Shown here: piece by piece, positions 1 through 9,235 of the stretch | Layout of the letters: every line of letters starts with the position of its first letter | Numbering within the stretch: the stretch's first letter is position 1 | From: an uncultured Alistipes sp. | Lineage (GTDB): Bacteria > Bacteroidota > Bacteroidia > Bacteroidales > Rikenellaceae | DNA: 64,000 nt | NCBI GenBank assembly: GCA_944320685.1 | Contig: CALUIK010000001.1 | Span: 434,001-498,000, forward strand | Direction of reading: 5' to 3' | The notes under the pieces: generated by a model | What the model was told of the DNA's origin: nothing | What the model saw: only the letters and a program-made list of their open reading frames with translations | Database searches by the model: none | Translations under genes and position numbers: made by a program

Positions 1-228
1 CCCCATGCCTCCGGCATACTGCACCTTCACATGCGTCGGTATCATCCTCTCCCACCCCTCATACCCGCGATGGACGCGGCGGTCGAGCCGCCGGCGTTCC
101 CCACGGATACGGTCGCACGCTTCGGCACACGCACCCTCTACCGCCGTCGACACGACAGTATCGGCGTTGCAGAGCAGGCTTGACGCTTGCGCCGTTGCCG
201 CCGCCATACAAAACACCGCCGCGAGCAT
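1..228 (-). CDS. Exported protein, N-terminal fragment (probable outer-membrane or surface protein)
   Basis: Only the first 76 codons lie in the window; the gene runs off the left edge. It begins with a short hydrophobic signal peptide ending in an Ala-Gln-Ala cleavage site near residue 15. An Arg-rich stretch follows, then HVKVQYAGGMG at the cut edge, which looks like the first strand of a beta-barrel, but too little is present to name a family. The start lies 8 bases after the stop of the upstream metallophosphoesterase gene, so the two are probably cotranscribed. A second ATG four bases upstream is in another frame and is less likely. The function is unknown. Confidence 0.55.
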   Translation of the reverse strand, partial: MLAAVFCMAAATAQASSLLCNADTVVSTAVEGACAEACDRIRGERRRLDRRVHRGYEGWERMIPTHVKVQYAGGMG

Positions 229-235
229 GCATGCC

Positions 236-1036
236 CTAGAACCCAACCCTCTCGCATTCATAGCCGTCGTCGTTCAACGTGAAAAGCAGATAACTGCGTT
301 TGGCGATATTCTCGCACCCGTAATAAAGCACGCCGTCGTCGAACGGCTCCGCCACATCGTAGGTATGACTGTGGCCGTTGACGCAGAACTGCAACTGCGG
401 CAAGTTGCTTACCGCATATTCGAACACACGCGCCACATTATTGTCGAACTGCTCGGTGAACGGGCGCGCATGCATCACCACAACACTCTTATCGGCCTCG
501 GGCGGGAACTCCAGAAACTGTTTCTCAAGAAACCCGAAGTCGGGGACAGGTTTGTCGCGGTCGAACTCCAGCGCATTGGTATTTATACACACGAACCTGA
601 CATTGCCGGCCGTAAAGGCGAAATCGAAATCCCCGAACATATCCTCGAATATATCCTCGCCCGTGGCAAGACAATCATGGTTGCCTATAACGACGGCATA
701 CGGCACGTCGAGACGGCCGAGGATGTCACGCATGCGCTCGAACTCGGACTTCATGCCGAAGTCGGCCATATCGCCGGCATGCAGCACGAAATCCAGATCG
801 CCGCGGCCGTTCAGCGCGGCCACGGCATCGGATGTCTCGTCGTACCACCGCTGCGTGTCACTGATGACGGCGAAGCGTATCTCACGCCGCCCCGCCGTCG
901 CCGCCTCGATACGGGCGATATTTCGGGCATTGATCCCCACCGCGCCGTGTATGCGCGTGTCATAGGGGTGATAGTCGACCTGACACGCAGCCAGCAGCGC
1001 GGACGTACATACCGCTACACAGTTTACTATACGCAT
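236..1036 (-). CDS. Calcineurin-like metallophosphoesterase, lipoprotein
   Basis: This 266-residue protein carries the metallophosphoesterase motifs in order: ISDTQ, GDMAD, GNHD, VVMHARP and GHSH. The fold binds two metal ions and cleaves phosphomono- or diesters. The first motif has Gln where most members have His (DTQ for DxH), a known variant. The chosen start gives a signal peptide ending in the lipobox LLAAC, so the protein should be lipid-anchored outside the cytoplasm. An ATG further upstream would add 46 residues with no signal-like character and was rejected. The substrate cannot be read from the sequence. It sits downstream of a second exported phosphoesterase but is separated from it by a terminator. 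Confidence 0.85.
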   Translation of the reverse strand: MRIVNCVAVCTSALLAACQVDYHPYDTRIHGAVGINARNIARIEAATAGRREIRFAVISDTQRWYDETSDAVAALNGRGDLDFVLHAGDMADFGMKSEFERMRDILGRLDVPYAVVIGNHDCLATGEDIFEDMFGDFDFAFTAGNVRFVCINTNALEFDRDKPVPDFGFLEKQFLEFPPEADKSVVVMHARPFTEQFDNNVARVFEYAVSNLPQLQFCVNGHSHTYDVAEPFDDGVLYYGCENIAKRSYLLFTLNDDGYECERVGF

Positions 1037-1221
1037 ATCCGCCTTTCCGGTTTCTCTGACAATGGGCCGCAGCACGGCTACGCCCCGCAGGGTTACGACC
1101 GCCGCACGCGTTCCAAGTGCAATATATGCAAAATATTCCCACGTACTGCAGCCGCAGGCCGCACATAGTACCAACGGGCCACTTTATGCGACCTTTATCC
1201 CGCCGGATACTTCACGGCGGC

Positions 1222-1267
1222 AAAAACAGTCTCGGGAAACCGCCCGCCGGACTGTTCCCCGAGACTG
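1222..1267 (-). terminator. Rho-independent terminator of the phosphatase gene at 1286-2464
   Basis: The arms CAGTCTCGGG and CCCGAGACTG flank a 21-base loop, and on the minus strand the hairpin is followed by TTTTT. It lies about 20 bases past the stop codon of the purple-acid-phosphatase-like gene. Confidence 0.7.
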
Positions 1268-1285
1268 CGCCCTCCCGATCCTCCG

Positions 1286-2464
1286 TCAGCGGCGCTTGAC
1301 AGCCACCTCGTGGCGGTGCACCGCCTTGCCTGTGGCATCGACCACGTCGATGGCGATACGCGACGGCGTAACCTCTATATCGAGCCTCTCATCGTTCGAA
1401 TTTATCAGTACGGGGAAATCGTTGCCCCGCTCGCCGCGCTCCACGAAATCGTACAGGTGAAGGTGACCGCTCAGCATAATGTCCACACCCGCCTCGTTGA
1501 GCAGCGGCACGAACAGGCGCATGATCTCGCGGCTGCCATGCCAGCCGCCGGTTTCGGGCGGCACGTGAAGGAATACTATGCGCACCGCCGCCGAACGGAA
1601 GGCATCGTCCTGCAATGTCCGACGCAGCCATTCGGCCTCGCGCTCACGATAGGCATCGTAGGCCGCAAGGCCCCCGTACTCAATATCACTGTCGGGTTTG
1701 TCCTCGCCGCAGTCGAGGACCAGGAAGGCCGCGGGGCCGTGGCGGAACATGTAATACGGCTTGCCCGAGGTGTTGGGAAAGAGATTCATGAACTCGACCG
1801 ACGCGGCGCCGCGCGTCTCATGGTTGCCGCGTACGGCGACTATCGGCGTATCCGCAGCGAAAAGCTCCGACGCCAGCGTCAGATAGGCCTCCTGCTGCTG
1901 TTCGATCGAGGCCATCAAGTTGGACATGTCGCCGTTGAAAGCCACGAAATCGACGCCGCGCTTCGTGACATCAGCCGTCAGGGCCCTGAATATGGAGTCG
2001 CGGCCATGTATATCGTTCACCACTGTGAAACGGCACACGTCAGCCGACGTGTCGAATGTCCGCACCCTATAGGGCTTGCGCGAGTATACGTTGCTGGCCG
2101 TAGGACGTCCCAGCACGGGAATGGCACCGCTGTCGTCCACACCCTGCTGATATATCCTGTAACGGTACGCCGTACCGGGCTCGAGGCCCTCCACGCGCAC
2201 TCTGTGCAGACGCGATACGACGTGGCGGCCGAGCAGGTCCTCGTAATGACGCGGCCGCTCCTCGGCATAGAACGACGTGCCGTCGTCGGGAGCAGTCTCC
2301 ACCCAGCCTACCGACCGTCCGGTCGATACCCACACCACGGTAAAGGCGTCGTCCGTCATGTCGACGACCCACGGGCCGCACGCTGTCGATGCCTCCGGCA
2401 CCTGCGCCGCGGCCGTCACTGCCGCAAATACCATCGGCAGCAGCATAGCGAACAATCTCTTCAT
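1286..2464 (-). CDS. Exported metallophosphatase, purple acid phosphatase-like (Fn3-like plus phosphoesterase)
   Basis: The 392-residue protein starts with a signal peptide (to about residue 20, ending AAAQ). An Fn3-like beta-sandwich follows at about 25-115, where LEPGTAYRYRIYQ is the typical purple acid phosphatase N-domain strand. The calcineurin-like domain (about 135-370) shows NDIHGRD, FNGDMSN, RGNHETRG, FLHVPP and SGHLHLYD. It is expected to hydrolyse phosphate esters in the periplasm or at the surface. A terminator follows it, so it probably forms its own unit with the small gene upstream at 2497-2667. Confidence 0.88.
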   Translation of the reverse strand: MKRLFAMLLPMVFAAVTAAAQVPEASTACGPWVVDMTDDAFTVVWVSTGRSVGWVETAPDDGTSFYAEERPRHYEDLLGRHVVSRLHRVRVEGLEPGTAYRYRIYQQGVDDSGAIPVLGRPTASNVYSRKPYRVRTFDTSADVCRFTVVNDIHGRDSIFRALTADVTKRGVDFVAFNGDMSNLMASIEQQQEAYLTLASELFAADTPIVAVRGNHETRGAASVEFMNLFPNTSGKPYYMFRHGPAAFLVLDCGEDKPDSDIEYGGLAAYDAYREREAEWLRRTLQDDAFRSAAVRIVFLHVPPETGGWHGSREIMRLFVPLLNEAGVDIMLSGHLHLYDFVERGERGNDFPVLINSNDERLDIEVTPSRIAIDVVDATGKAVHRHEVAVKRR

Positions 2465-2496
2465 ATATCGGGTTTTCTGTTATATCCGTTATGTTT

Positions 2497-2667
2497 TTAT
2501 ATTCCGTCCTCCGCCGGCTGCTCGGCCTTGGATGCCGCGGCGCGCTCCGCCGGCGCAGCCCCGTCCGCAGCGACAAGGCTGCTGTACGAACCGTGCCCCA
2601 ATACGGTAAAGACGATCACAGCCAGCACACACAGCGCGAACACCGCGCCCACAACTCTCTTAATCAT
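2497..2667 (-). CDS. Small single-pass membrane protein
   Basis: This 56-residue protein starts MIKRVVGAVFALCVLAVIVF, one positively charged membrane segment, followed by an Ala/Glu-rich hydrophilic tail. The reading frame stays open upstream, but the membrane segment sets this start; the extension would be Cys/Arg-rich and unlike a protein. It lies between the S41 protease and the phosphatase on the same strand. I do not recognise a family. It could be a small tail of the protease operon. Confidence 0.5.
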   Translation of the reverse strand: MIKRVVGAVFALCVLAVIVFTVLGHGSYSSLVAADGAAPAERAAASKAEQPAEDGI

Positions 2668-2761
2668 AGTTTGTCCACACGTTTTATACAAAGCCTGCCC
2701 GCATCCCGTATACCTGCGTCCGCAACCGTCCGCCCGACGAGATCCGCACGGCACGGCTGCT

Positions 2762-4471
2762 TCACTCCTGTCCCTGTGGCGCCGATCCGTCACGCGCCAT
2801 ACCCTCGCTGCGGTCCGGCACTACGGGGGCCTCGCCGCCGGCAGGGTGCTCCTCAAGCCATTCGATCGTGCGTCGCACGACGTTGTCGATGGGGAATATG
2901 TTGTAATAGAACCCGTCCGAATCGAGCGGCGTGTTGCGTCCGATATATGCGCGCAGCTGCGCCTCCATGATCTTGCGCGAACGGGCTATGTCACGCGCCA
3001 CGGGACGCACGCCCTGCGCCGCGGCATAGCGCACGAAGTCGTCGAAGAGTGTCTTGTCGCTGTCGAGCAGCGCCGTCAGTTCCGGAAGCGTACGCACGGC
3101 GTTCAGTTCGTCGCGGTGCCGGTCGGCATAGTCGAGCGTAAAGCGGTAGAGTATGTTGCGGCCCGACACCTCCATGTAATACGGTGTCATGTCGGTGGTA
3201 TCCATCGGGATGAATATGTCGGGCATGATACCTCCGCCGCCGTATACCACCTTGCCCTTGGGGGTCACGAAACGCAGCGAGTCGGCGAAATGTATGCTGT
3301 CGGCCGAGAAAAACTCGTTGTTCCGGTAGCGGCGCACGATATCCATCTCGTAGTCGTACTCGTCGCCGTTGACGTAAGGCTTCTGTATCGAGCGGCCCGT
3401 AGGGGTATAGTAACGTGCCACGGTAAGGCGCAGGGCAGATCCGTCGGCATACGGTATCTGGTGCTGCACGAGGCCTTTGCCGAACGAGCGGCGGCCGACG
3501 ATGGTGCCGCGGTCGTTGTCCTGCACGGCCCCCGCAAGAATCTCGCTCGACGAGGCGCTGCTCTCATCTATGAGCACCGCAAGCGCGATATCCGTCGCCG
3601 TACCGCGCCCGTCGCTGAACTCCTTTACCTGATGTTTGTTGCGATCCTCCGTGTATACGATCAACTCGCCCTCGGGCAGGAACTCGTTGGCGATGAGTAT
3701 CGCCTGATCCATATATCCGCCCGAATTGCCGCGCAGGTCGAATATGAGTTTGGTCATCCCTTCCCCGCGCAGGCGTTGCAACGCCTCCATGAGCTCGGTA
3801 TGCGACGTGCGCGCGAATTGCGACAGGCGGATGAAGGCTATGTCTCCGGTCACCATGAAAGCCGACTCGATACTCTTTATGGGAATGGCGTCGCGCACGA
3901 CCGTCACATCGACCAGATCGCCTATGCCGCGCCGCTCGAGCGACAGATTCACCTCCGTGCCGCGGGGCCCGCGCAGGCGTTTCACTATATCGTCCTGCGG
4001 CATCCCGACACCCGACACTATGGTATCGTTGACCTTGATTATGCGGTCGCCCGCCGCAAGGCCCGCCTTGGAACTCGGGCCGTTGGGGATGACGCTCAAC
4101 ACGATGACCGTATCGGTGGCGGCGTTGAAGGTCACGCCTATGCCGTCGAATTCGCCCTCGAGGGGTTCGTTCATCGCCTGCATCTGCCGTGCGGGGATAT
4201 ATACCGAGTGAGGGTCGAGCTCCTGCATCATGAGAGGTATGACCAACTCGGCCAATGAGTCCATCGAGATCGAGTCGACGAATCGGTGCTCGACAAGGGC
4301 GCACGTCTGCATTATCTTGTTTGTCGTTTCGAGGCCGCTGCGGCTCAGGAGCGTCCGCAGCTGCGATTCGGCACGGTTGCGGCCCACGAACTGGCCGAGC
4401 AGTATGCCGAGGACGATGCCTGCCGCCAAGAGCAGCGGGAAAAGGATCGTATGTTTCGAATTCTTATACAT
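2762..4471 (-). CDS. S41 family C-terminal processing peptidase (CtpA/Prc type)
   Basis: This 569-residue serine protease is anchored by an N-terminal membrane helix (residues 8-27). A PDZ domain covers about 100-190 (EFDGIGV, GPSSKAGLAAGD). The catalytic domain has DLRGNSGGYMDQA near 245-256, the Ser-rich nucleophile motif DESSASSSE at 302-310, and the general-base Lys in FGKG at 331-334. Such enzymes trim C-termini of periplasmic or secreted proteins; the PDZ domain recognises the substrate tail. A C-terminal region of about 150 residues after the protease core is typical of Bacteroidota members. A TATTTTTG box lies 8 bases before the ATG. Confidence 0.93.
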   Translation of the reverse strand: MYKNSKHTILFPLLLAAGIVLGILLGQFVGRNRAESQLRTLLSRSGLETTNKIMQTCALVEHRFVDSISMDSLAELVIPLMMQELDPHSVYIPARQMQAMNEPLEGEFDGIGVTFNAATDTVIVLSVIPNGPSSKAGLAAGDRIIKVNDTIVSGVGMPQDDIVKRLRGPRGTEVNLSLERRGIGDLVDVTVVRDAIPIKSIESAFMVTGDIAFIRLSQFARTSHTELMEALQRLRGEGMTKLIFDLRGNSGGYMDQAILIANEFLPEGELIVYTEDRNKHQVKEFSDGRGTATDIALAVLIDESSASSSEILAGAVQDNDRGTIVGRRSFGKGLVQHQIPYADGSALRLTVARYYTPTGRSIQKPYVNGDEYDYEMDIVRRYRNNEFFSADSIHFADSLRFVTPKGKVVYGGGGIMPDIFIPMDTTDMTPYYMEVSGRNILYRFTLDYADRHRDELNAVRTLPELTALLDSDKTLFDDFVRYAAAQGVRPVARDIARSRKIMEAQLRAYIGRNTPLDSDGFYYNIFPIDNVVRRTIEWLEEHPAGGEAPVVPDRSEGMARDGSAPQGQE

Positions 4472-4479
4472 CTGTCAAT

Positions 4480-4487
4480 CAAAAATA
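4480..4487 (-). promoter_or_regulatory. -7 box TATTTTTG before the S41 peptidase gene
   Basis: The box matches TAnnTTTG on the minus strand and leaves only 8 bases before the ATG, so the leader would be very short. No TTTG is seen at the right distance upstream. Confidence 0.45.
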
Positions 4488-4583
4488 TTAATCATACCGT
4501 TTGCCCGCCCCGCAAAATACGTGCGGCGGCAATACAATGCCGCCAGCCTTTCGCCTGCGCGATATGCGAAATATGCCCGACCG

Positions 4584-5774
4584 TTACCAGCGCAGGTAGC
4601 TGAACGACGGTTTGTTCTTGAACGTATAGCTCAAGCCGAACGACAAGGTCGAATACATCTGTATGGCGGTATTCTGCGCCTTGTCGTACTGAAGTTCATA
4701 GTATATCGTTGTAGCAAGAAACTTCGTCGCCGCGATGGTTATGGTGTTGCACCATCGCACGGTGGGATGCAGAGCCACGATGTTGGGCACGGCAGGCGGC
4801 TCCAACCCCTCGGGAGAGCCGGCGTTGACCCACTCCTCGTGTTCGATAAGATAATTTTTGTATGCCTTGATCTTGTCGGCACGGCCGAGGTTTGTCATCC
4901 AGCCGTAGTAGGACTCGACCGAAGTGTTATATCGCAGCCAGTTGTTCTTGCCCCAGAAACGGTCGAAAGTGATTTTGATAGACGAGCCTCCCGTAAAGAG
5001 TATGTGCTTGTCTATGTCGACGCCGAAATAGGAGGTGGCGTTCTGCGCCTCGTAATAGTTCTTCACCTTGTTGCTGAAAACCAGCGTTCCGTTGGTCGAG
5101 AGGGGGTTGAGCGATATTTTTATGGGGAACTTGCCGTTTGGCGAGGTGTAGGTCATACCGATGGAGACATCGAGATAGCCCGGCGCCATGAATCCCGTCA
5201 CCACGTTGTCGCTCGTCTGCTTGGTTCGCGACCCGTAGCTGTTGAGAAACTGGCTGCGAAGTGAGATGTTGGCACTGTACGACCAACTGGAGCTGATGCG
5301 GCGCTCGGGCAGCGTCGAAATAGAGAAGTTGTCCAGATTCTTGAACCATATGCCTTTGCGGACACCCTCCTCGACATCGACCCTCATTCGGTTGTATCCC
5401 AAGTTGGCACTGGCGGTCGTGGTGAGACGGAAAGGGTCGTTGTTGTAGACATACTTCATGTTCATCGATCCGCTGATGGTGAAGTTGTTGTCGCCGCCGC
5501 GCGACTTGGTCCACGGGTCGTTATACGACGTCATCGATCCGTTCAGGTTAAGGCGTATCTCTATTTCGTTATGCTCCTTGCGTATACGCTGACGCTCGGC
5601 ACGCTCGCGCGCAGCGTTGTAATACTCGGTATTGACATCGATACCCTTCACCTTATCCTCGAACTTAACCTCCTCGCGCGTGGTTTTCGTATCGTTCTCC
5701 ACCGTGAACTGCGCCATGGCGTCCGTTGCCGACAGCACGGCCGCGACAGTCAACAAAATCGAAAATCTGCCCAT
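4584..5774 (-). CDS. DUF3078 domain protein, probable outer-membrane beta-barrel
   Basis: The 396-residue product begins with a signal peptide ([21 protein letters not shown]) and continues as alternating aromatic and polar strands typical of a barrel, ending in FSYLRW with a terminal aromatic residue. Segments such as [16 protein letters not shown] and [17 protein letters not shown] match the Bacteroidota DUF3078 family as I know it. The family is exported and its function is not established. Longer in-frame starts exist, but they would run through the divergent promoter and lack a signal peptide. It is transcribed away from nfo. Confidence 0.82.
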   Translation of the reverse strand: MGRFSILLTVAAVLSATDAMAQFTVENDTKTTREEVKFEDKVKGIDVNTEYYNAARERAERQRIRKEHNEIEIRLNLNGSMTSYNDPWTKSRGGDNNFTISGSMNMKYVYNNDPFRLTTTASANLGYNRMRVDVEEGVRKGIWFKNLDNFSISTLPERRISSSWSYSANISLRSQFLNSYGSRTKQTSDNVVTGFMAPGYLDVSIGMTYTSPNGKFPIKISLNPLSTNGTLVFSNKVKNYYEAQNATSYFGVDIDKHILFTGGSSIKITFDRFWGKNNWLRYNTSVESYYGWMTNLGRADKIKAYKNYLIEHEEWVNAGSPEGLEPPAVPNIVALHPTVRWCNTITIAATKFLATTIYYELQYDKAQNTAIQMYSTLSFGLSYTFKNKPSFSYLRW

Positions 5775-5824
5775 ATCCGTCTCATTTACCGTACCGCCCC
5801 TCGGGAACGGACGCATTATGGCAA

Positions 5825-5832
5825 CAAAGTTA
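5825..5832 (-). promoter_or_regulatory. -7 box TAACTTTG for the DUF3078 gene
   Basis: On the minus strand the sequence reads TAACTTTG, 50 bases before the DUF3078 start. It faces the nfo promoter, and the outer edges of the two boxes span only 36 bases. Confidence 0.55.
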
Positions 5833-5852
5833 CTATTTTTCATAATATTTGT

Positions 5853-5860
5853 TACATTTG
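5853..5860 (+). promoter_or_regulatory. -7 box TACATTTG for nfo
   Basis: The box matches the Bacteroidota consensus TAnnTTTG and lies 22 bases before the nfo ATG. No clear -33 TTTG is present. Confidence 0.6.
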
Positions 5861-5882
5861 CAAAGGTAAAATTAATTCCGGC

Positions 5883-6731
5883 ATGAAATACATAGGCGCA
5901 CACGTAAGCGCTGCGGGCGGTGTGGAAAACGCCCCGCGCAACGCACACGACATCGGAGCCACGGCTTTCGCTCTCTTCACCAAAAACCAGCGTCAGTGGG
6001 CCGCCCCGCCGCTTACGGCGGAGCAGGCCGAACGTTTCAGGGCAGCATGCGGCGAATACGGATACACGCCGCAGCAGATCCTGCCGCACGACAGCTACCT
6101 GATTAACCTCGGACACCCCGACGACGAGGGACTCGCCAAGTCGCGGGCCTCGTTCCTGCACGAGATGCAACGGTGCGAGGCTCTGGGGCTCGACCGCCTC
6201 AACTTCCACCCGGGCAGCCACCTAAAGGCCATCTCGGAAGATGAATGCCTGCGCCGCATCGCCGAATCCATAAACATCGCCCTCGACCGCACGCACGGAG
6301 TGACCGCCGTCATCGAGAACACCGCAGGCCAAGGCTCGAACCTCGGATATGACTTCGCGCATCTGGCGCGCATAATCGACCTCGTGGAAGACAAATCGCG
6401 GGTAGGCGTCTGCATCGATACCTGCCACGCCTTCGCCGCGGGATACGACCTGACGACCGATGCAGCGTGTGAACGGACATTCGCCGAGTTCGACCGTACG
6501 GTAGGCTTCAGCTACCTGCGGGGCATGCACCTCAACGACGCGATGAAGGACATGGGCAGCCATGTCGACCGCCACTCGCCCCTTGGCGAGGGCAAGCTGG
6601 GCATCACGGTATTCCGCTACATCGCCGCCGACGCCCGCTTCGACGGCATACCCCTCATCCTCGAAACCCCCGACGAGGCCCGCTGGCCCGTGGAGATCGC
6701 CCTCCTCAAGAGTTTTGCCGCAGGGGAGTAA
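5883..6731 (+). CDS. nfo: Deoxyribonuclease IV (AP endonuclease IV)
   Basis: This 282-residue TIM-barrel enzyme cuts the DNA backbone 5' to abasic sites in base excision repair. It starts [18 protein letters not shown], the conserved family N-terminus. Metal-ligand motifs follow in order: [47 protein letters not shown] and LILETPDE. The length is normal (about 280). A longer in-frame ORF extends upstream but crosses the promoter. It is a single gene, closed by a strong terminator shared with the convergent CPBP gene. Confidence 0.96.
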   Translation: MKYIGAHVSAAGGVENAPRNAHDIGATAFALFTKNQRQWAAPPLTAEQAERFRAACGEYGYTPQQILPHDSYLINLGHPDDEGLAKSRASFLHEMQRCEALGLDRLNFHPGSHLKAISEDECLRRIAESINIALDRTHGVTAVIENTAGQGSNLGYDFAHLARIIDLVEDKSRVGVCIDTCHAFAAGYDLTTDAACERTFAEFDRTVGFSYLRGMHLNDAMKDMGSHVDRHSPLGEGKLGITVFRYIAADARFDGIPLILETPDEARWPVEIALLKSFAAGE

Positions 6732-6746
6732 CGCGGAGCCTCATGC

Positions 6747-6803
6747 AAAAAACCGATTCGGCCGCGGATCCTCCTCGCAAGGATCTGCGGCCGAATCGGT
6801 TTT
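6747..6803. terminator. Bidirectional terminator between nfo and the CPBP gene
   Basis: A perfect 17-base inverted repeat (6749-6765 and 6787-6803, arm AAAACCGATTCGGCCGC) gives a stem flanked by A and T runs, so it can act in both directions for the two convergent genes. Confidence 0.85.
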
Positions 6804-6817
6804 ACTGCGGGACAATA

Positions 6818-7768
6818 CTATTCAGCCTGCGGCACGTCGTAATTGCGCAGGGCGATGCGTTCGTTCATGACGCCGAAACGCCACCCGTAGAGGCGGGCAA
6901 AGATCACGACGGCCACGGCGCCATACACCACGACCGAGATGAAGTCGATCACGGGATTGATATCCTTGGCCATGAACAGCGCCGCCGTAGGCAGCACCGA
7001 ACCCTTGAAGGTGATGAACACCGAGGCGAAGATGTTGTTTGCGGCGTGTATTCCCATCGCTATCTCGATACCGTCGTCGAGCAACGTCACAAGGCCTAAG
7101 ATCACGCCCATCGAGATATACTGCGCCATCATTATGCCGTAGCCGTACTCGTCGACCTCGGGGTTTGCGCCGTGCATCAGGCCGAAGGCCACCGACGTGA
7201 TTGCGAGCACCGCCCAGCGGTTGCGCGTCCACGCCCCTATGCCCTGCGCCAGATAACCTCGGACACAATACTCCTCGCACGTTGTCTGAAGCGGTATCAT
7301 CACCAGAGATATTATCACGAGCCACACGAACTGCGAGGCGTCGAACCGGAATTCGTAATCCTCGGGGCTTAATATGAGGCTCGCCGCCAGAAGCAATACG
7401 TTAAGTCCGCCCCACACGGCGATACCCGCCAGCACGCGGCGCCAGCGCACGCGCGAGGTGCCGTTCACGACCTGCGGCCACGTACGGCCCTGTATCTTCC
7501 TGACGAGAAATATCATCGAGAAGAGGAATACCGCGAAGACGAACATCATGCTCGCAAGATAGAGGTTGCTGTCGACACCGGCCGCGGTGATGTCGCCCTT
7601 CGAGATGGCTACAGCCGCGTTTTCGCCGCTCTGAATACTAGTCGCAACGATGAGCACCACGAGCGGGATCGAGCCTACGACGTTGGCCATGATGAAACTG
7701 AGTCCGAGCACAAGCAGGTACCAGTACCAGCGGTTGCGTCTTGGGGTGATGTTTTCGAGATGGTTCAT
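6818..7768 (-). CDS. CPBP family intramembrane metalloprotease (CAAX/Abi type)
   Basis: This 316-residue membrane protein has about eight hydrophobic segments and the CPBP signature: EEYCVRG (EExxxR) near the middle, then FGLMHG (FxxxH), with a further conserved Asn-rich segment HAANNIFAS. Members are intramembrane glutamate-type metalloproteases that process prenylated proteins, bacteriocin-related peptides or unknown substrates. The bacterial role here cannot be told. It is a single gene with a 253-base upstream gap and a shared terminator downstream. Confidence 0.88.
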   Translation of the reverse strand: MNHLENITPRRNRWYWYLLVLGLSFIMANVVGSIPLVVLIVATSIQSGENAAVAISKGDITAAGVDSNLYLASMMFVFAVFLFSMIFLVRKIQGRTWPQVVNGTSRVRWRRVLAGIAVWGGLNVLLLAASLILSPEDYEFRFDASQFVWLVIISLVMIPLQTTCEEYCVRGYLAQGIGAWTRNRWAVLAITSVAFGLMHGANPEVDEYGYGIMMAQYISMGVILGLVTLLDDGIEIAMGIHAANNIFASVFITFKGSVLPTAALFMAKDINPVIDFISVVVYGAVAVVIFARLYGWRFGVMNERIALRNYDVPQAE

Positions 7769-8021
7769 AAATTTCAGTGTGTGTTTTATATGTTTGTAAT
7801 ATGGATTTCAATTCTTTCGGTTCATGCATATGATGCCGCCGGCCGTTGGGCGACCATCCCGCGACGGATCGCGGCACATGGCGCGGCCGCACATGCGGCG
7901 ACGGCATGCCCCGCAGCCCGATGGAGCGCTACCATGCGGGGGGGGGTGTCAAGCCGGAAGTGCAGCGAAATATTTTCCATGATGCGCAAAGTCATTGGTT
8001 GTCCAATCGGATGGCGGCGCC

Positions 8022-9224
8022 CTACAGCAGTCCGTCCATGCAGCGGCGGATGATGGCGGCGCTGTCGCGCACCTCATCCTCCGAGATCACCAACGGCGGC
8101 GATATGCGGAATGCCGTATCGCAATAGAGGAACCAGTCGCTCATGATACCCTCGCGCTTGAATATCTCCATGATGCGGTACAGACGCTCCGGACTGCCCA
8201 GTTCCACGGCCAGCAGCAGGCCGCTGCGGCGTATCTCCTTCACGGCGGGATGATCGCGCAGCAGCTCCTCGTACAGGGCGCCCATACGCCCGGCCGCCGA
8301 CGCGAGACCATGCTCCTCGATGTAGCGCATCGCCGCCAGCCCCGCCGCACAGCATACGGGGTGGCCGCCGAAGGTGGTAATATGCCCCAGTGCGGGGTCG
8401 TGCGAGAGCGCCGACATCACCTCGCCGCACGCTGCAAAGGCCCCGAGGGGCATACCTCCGCCCAAAGCCTTAGCCAAACAGACTATGTCGGGCGTGACGC
8501 CGTACTTGGTCATGGCGAACATCTCGCCCGTACGTCCCATGCCGGTCTGTATCTCATCGAAAATGAGCATCGCCCCCACTTCGTCGCAGCGGCGGCGCAA
8601 AGCCTCGAGGTATCCCGCCTGCGGAGGCCGCACGCCCGCCTCGCCCTGCACAGGCTCGCACAGCACGCACGCCGTGCGGCGCGTGATCTGCGCAAGATCC
8701 TCCATGCAGTTGAAACGTATGGCCCGCGTGTCGGGCAACAGAGGCCTGAACGCCCCTTTCCACTCCTCGCCCTCGGGCGCCCCCATCATGCTCATGGCGC
8801 CGTGTGTCGAGCCGTGGTATGCCTGCCGCATGGAGATCATCTCGGTACGGCCGGTATATCTCTTTGCAAGCTTCAACGCCCCTTCGACCGCCTCGGCGCC
8901 CGAATTGACGAAGTATACGCAGTCGATCGGGTCGGGCATGGCCGCCGCGAGACGCGCGGCATACTCCACTTGAGGCCGCTCGACCAGCTCTCCGTAGACC
9001 ATAACGTGCATGTAGTCGGCCGCCTGCCGCTGCACGGCCCGCACCACATCGGCGTTGCCGTGACCGACGTTACTCACCGACACCCCCGCCACAAGGTCGT
9101 AATAGCGCTTGCCCTCGGGCGTATAGAAAAAGACGCCTTCGGCACGCGCCACCTCGACCATCATGGGCGAAGGCGATGTCTGCGCCACATGGGCCATAAA
9201 CTTCCGTCGCAATATATCGCTCAT
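8022..9224 (-). CDS. Class III (PLP) aminotransferase, acetylornithine/ornithine aminotransferase-like
   Basis: This 400-residue fold-type I enzyme has NSGAEAVEGALKLA for cofactor phosphate binding, FDEIQTGMGRTG for the Asp that contacts the pyridine ring, and the Schiff-base Lys in CLAKALGGGMPLGA. ITTFGGHPVCCAAG is the usual C-terminal family motif. The exact amine donor is uncertain: ArgD, RocD and GABA-type enzymes share these motifs, and no arginine genes are adjacent. The start is the ATG at MSDILRRK; the codon three positions upstream is TTG. It is the last gene of the operon cvpA-rsgA-trmH. Confidence 0.88.
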   Translation of the reverse strand: MSDILRRKFMAHVAQTSPSPMMVEVARAEGVFFYTPEGKRYYDLVAGVSVSNVGHGNADVVRAVQRQAADYMHVMVYGELVERPQVEYAARLAAAMPDPIDCVYFVNSGAEAVEGALKLAKRYTGRTEMISMRQAYHGSTHGAMSMMGAPEGEEWKGAFRPLLPDTRAIRFNCMEDLAQITRRTACVLCEPVQGEAGVRPPQAGYLEALRRRCDEVGAMLIFDEIQTGMGRTGEMFAMTKYGVTPDIVCLAKALGGGMPLGAFAACGEVMSALSHDPALGHITTFGGHPVCCAAGLAAMRYIEEHGLASAAGRMGALYEELLRDHPAVKEIRRSGLLLAVELGSPERLYRIMEIFKREGIMSDWFLYCDTAFRISPPLVISEDEVRDSAAIIRRCMDGLL

Positions 9225-9235
9225 AGTCTCCAATT

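Noticed and set aside
1310..4258. Open frame of 982 codons on the plus strand
   Set aside because: It is the antisense shadow of the phosphatase and S41 protease genes in high-GC DNA and has shadow-type composition (rich in His, Arg, Val).
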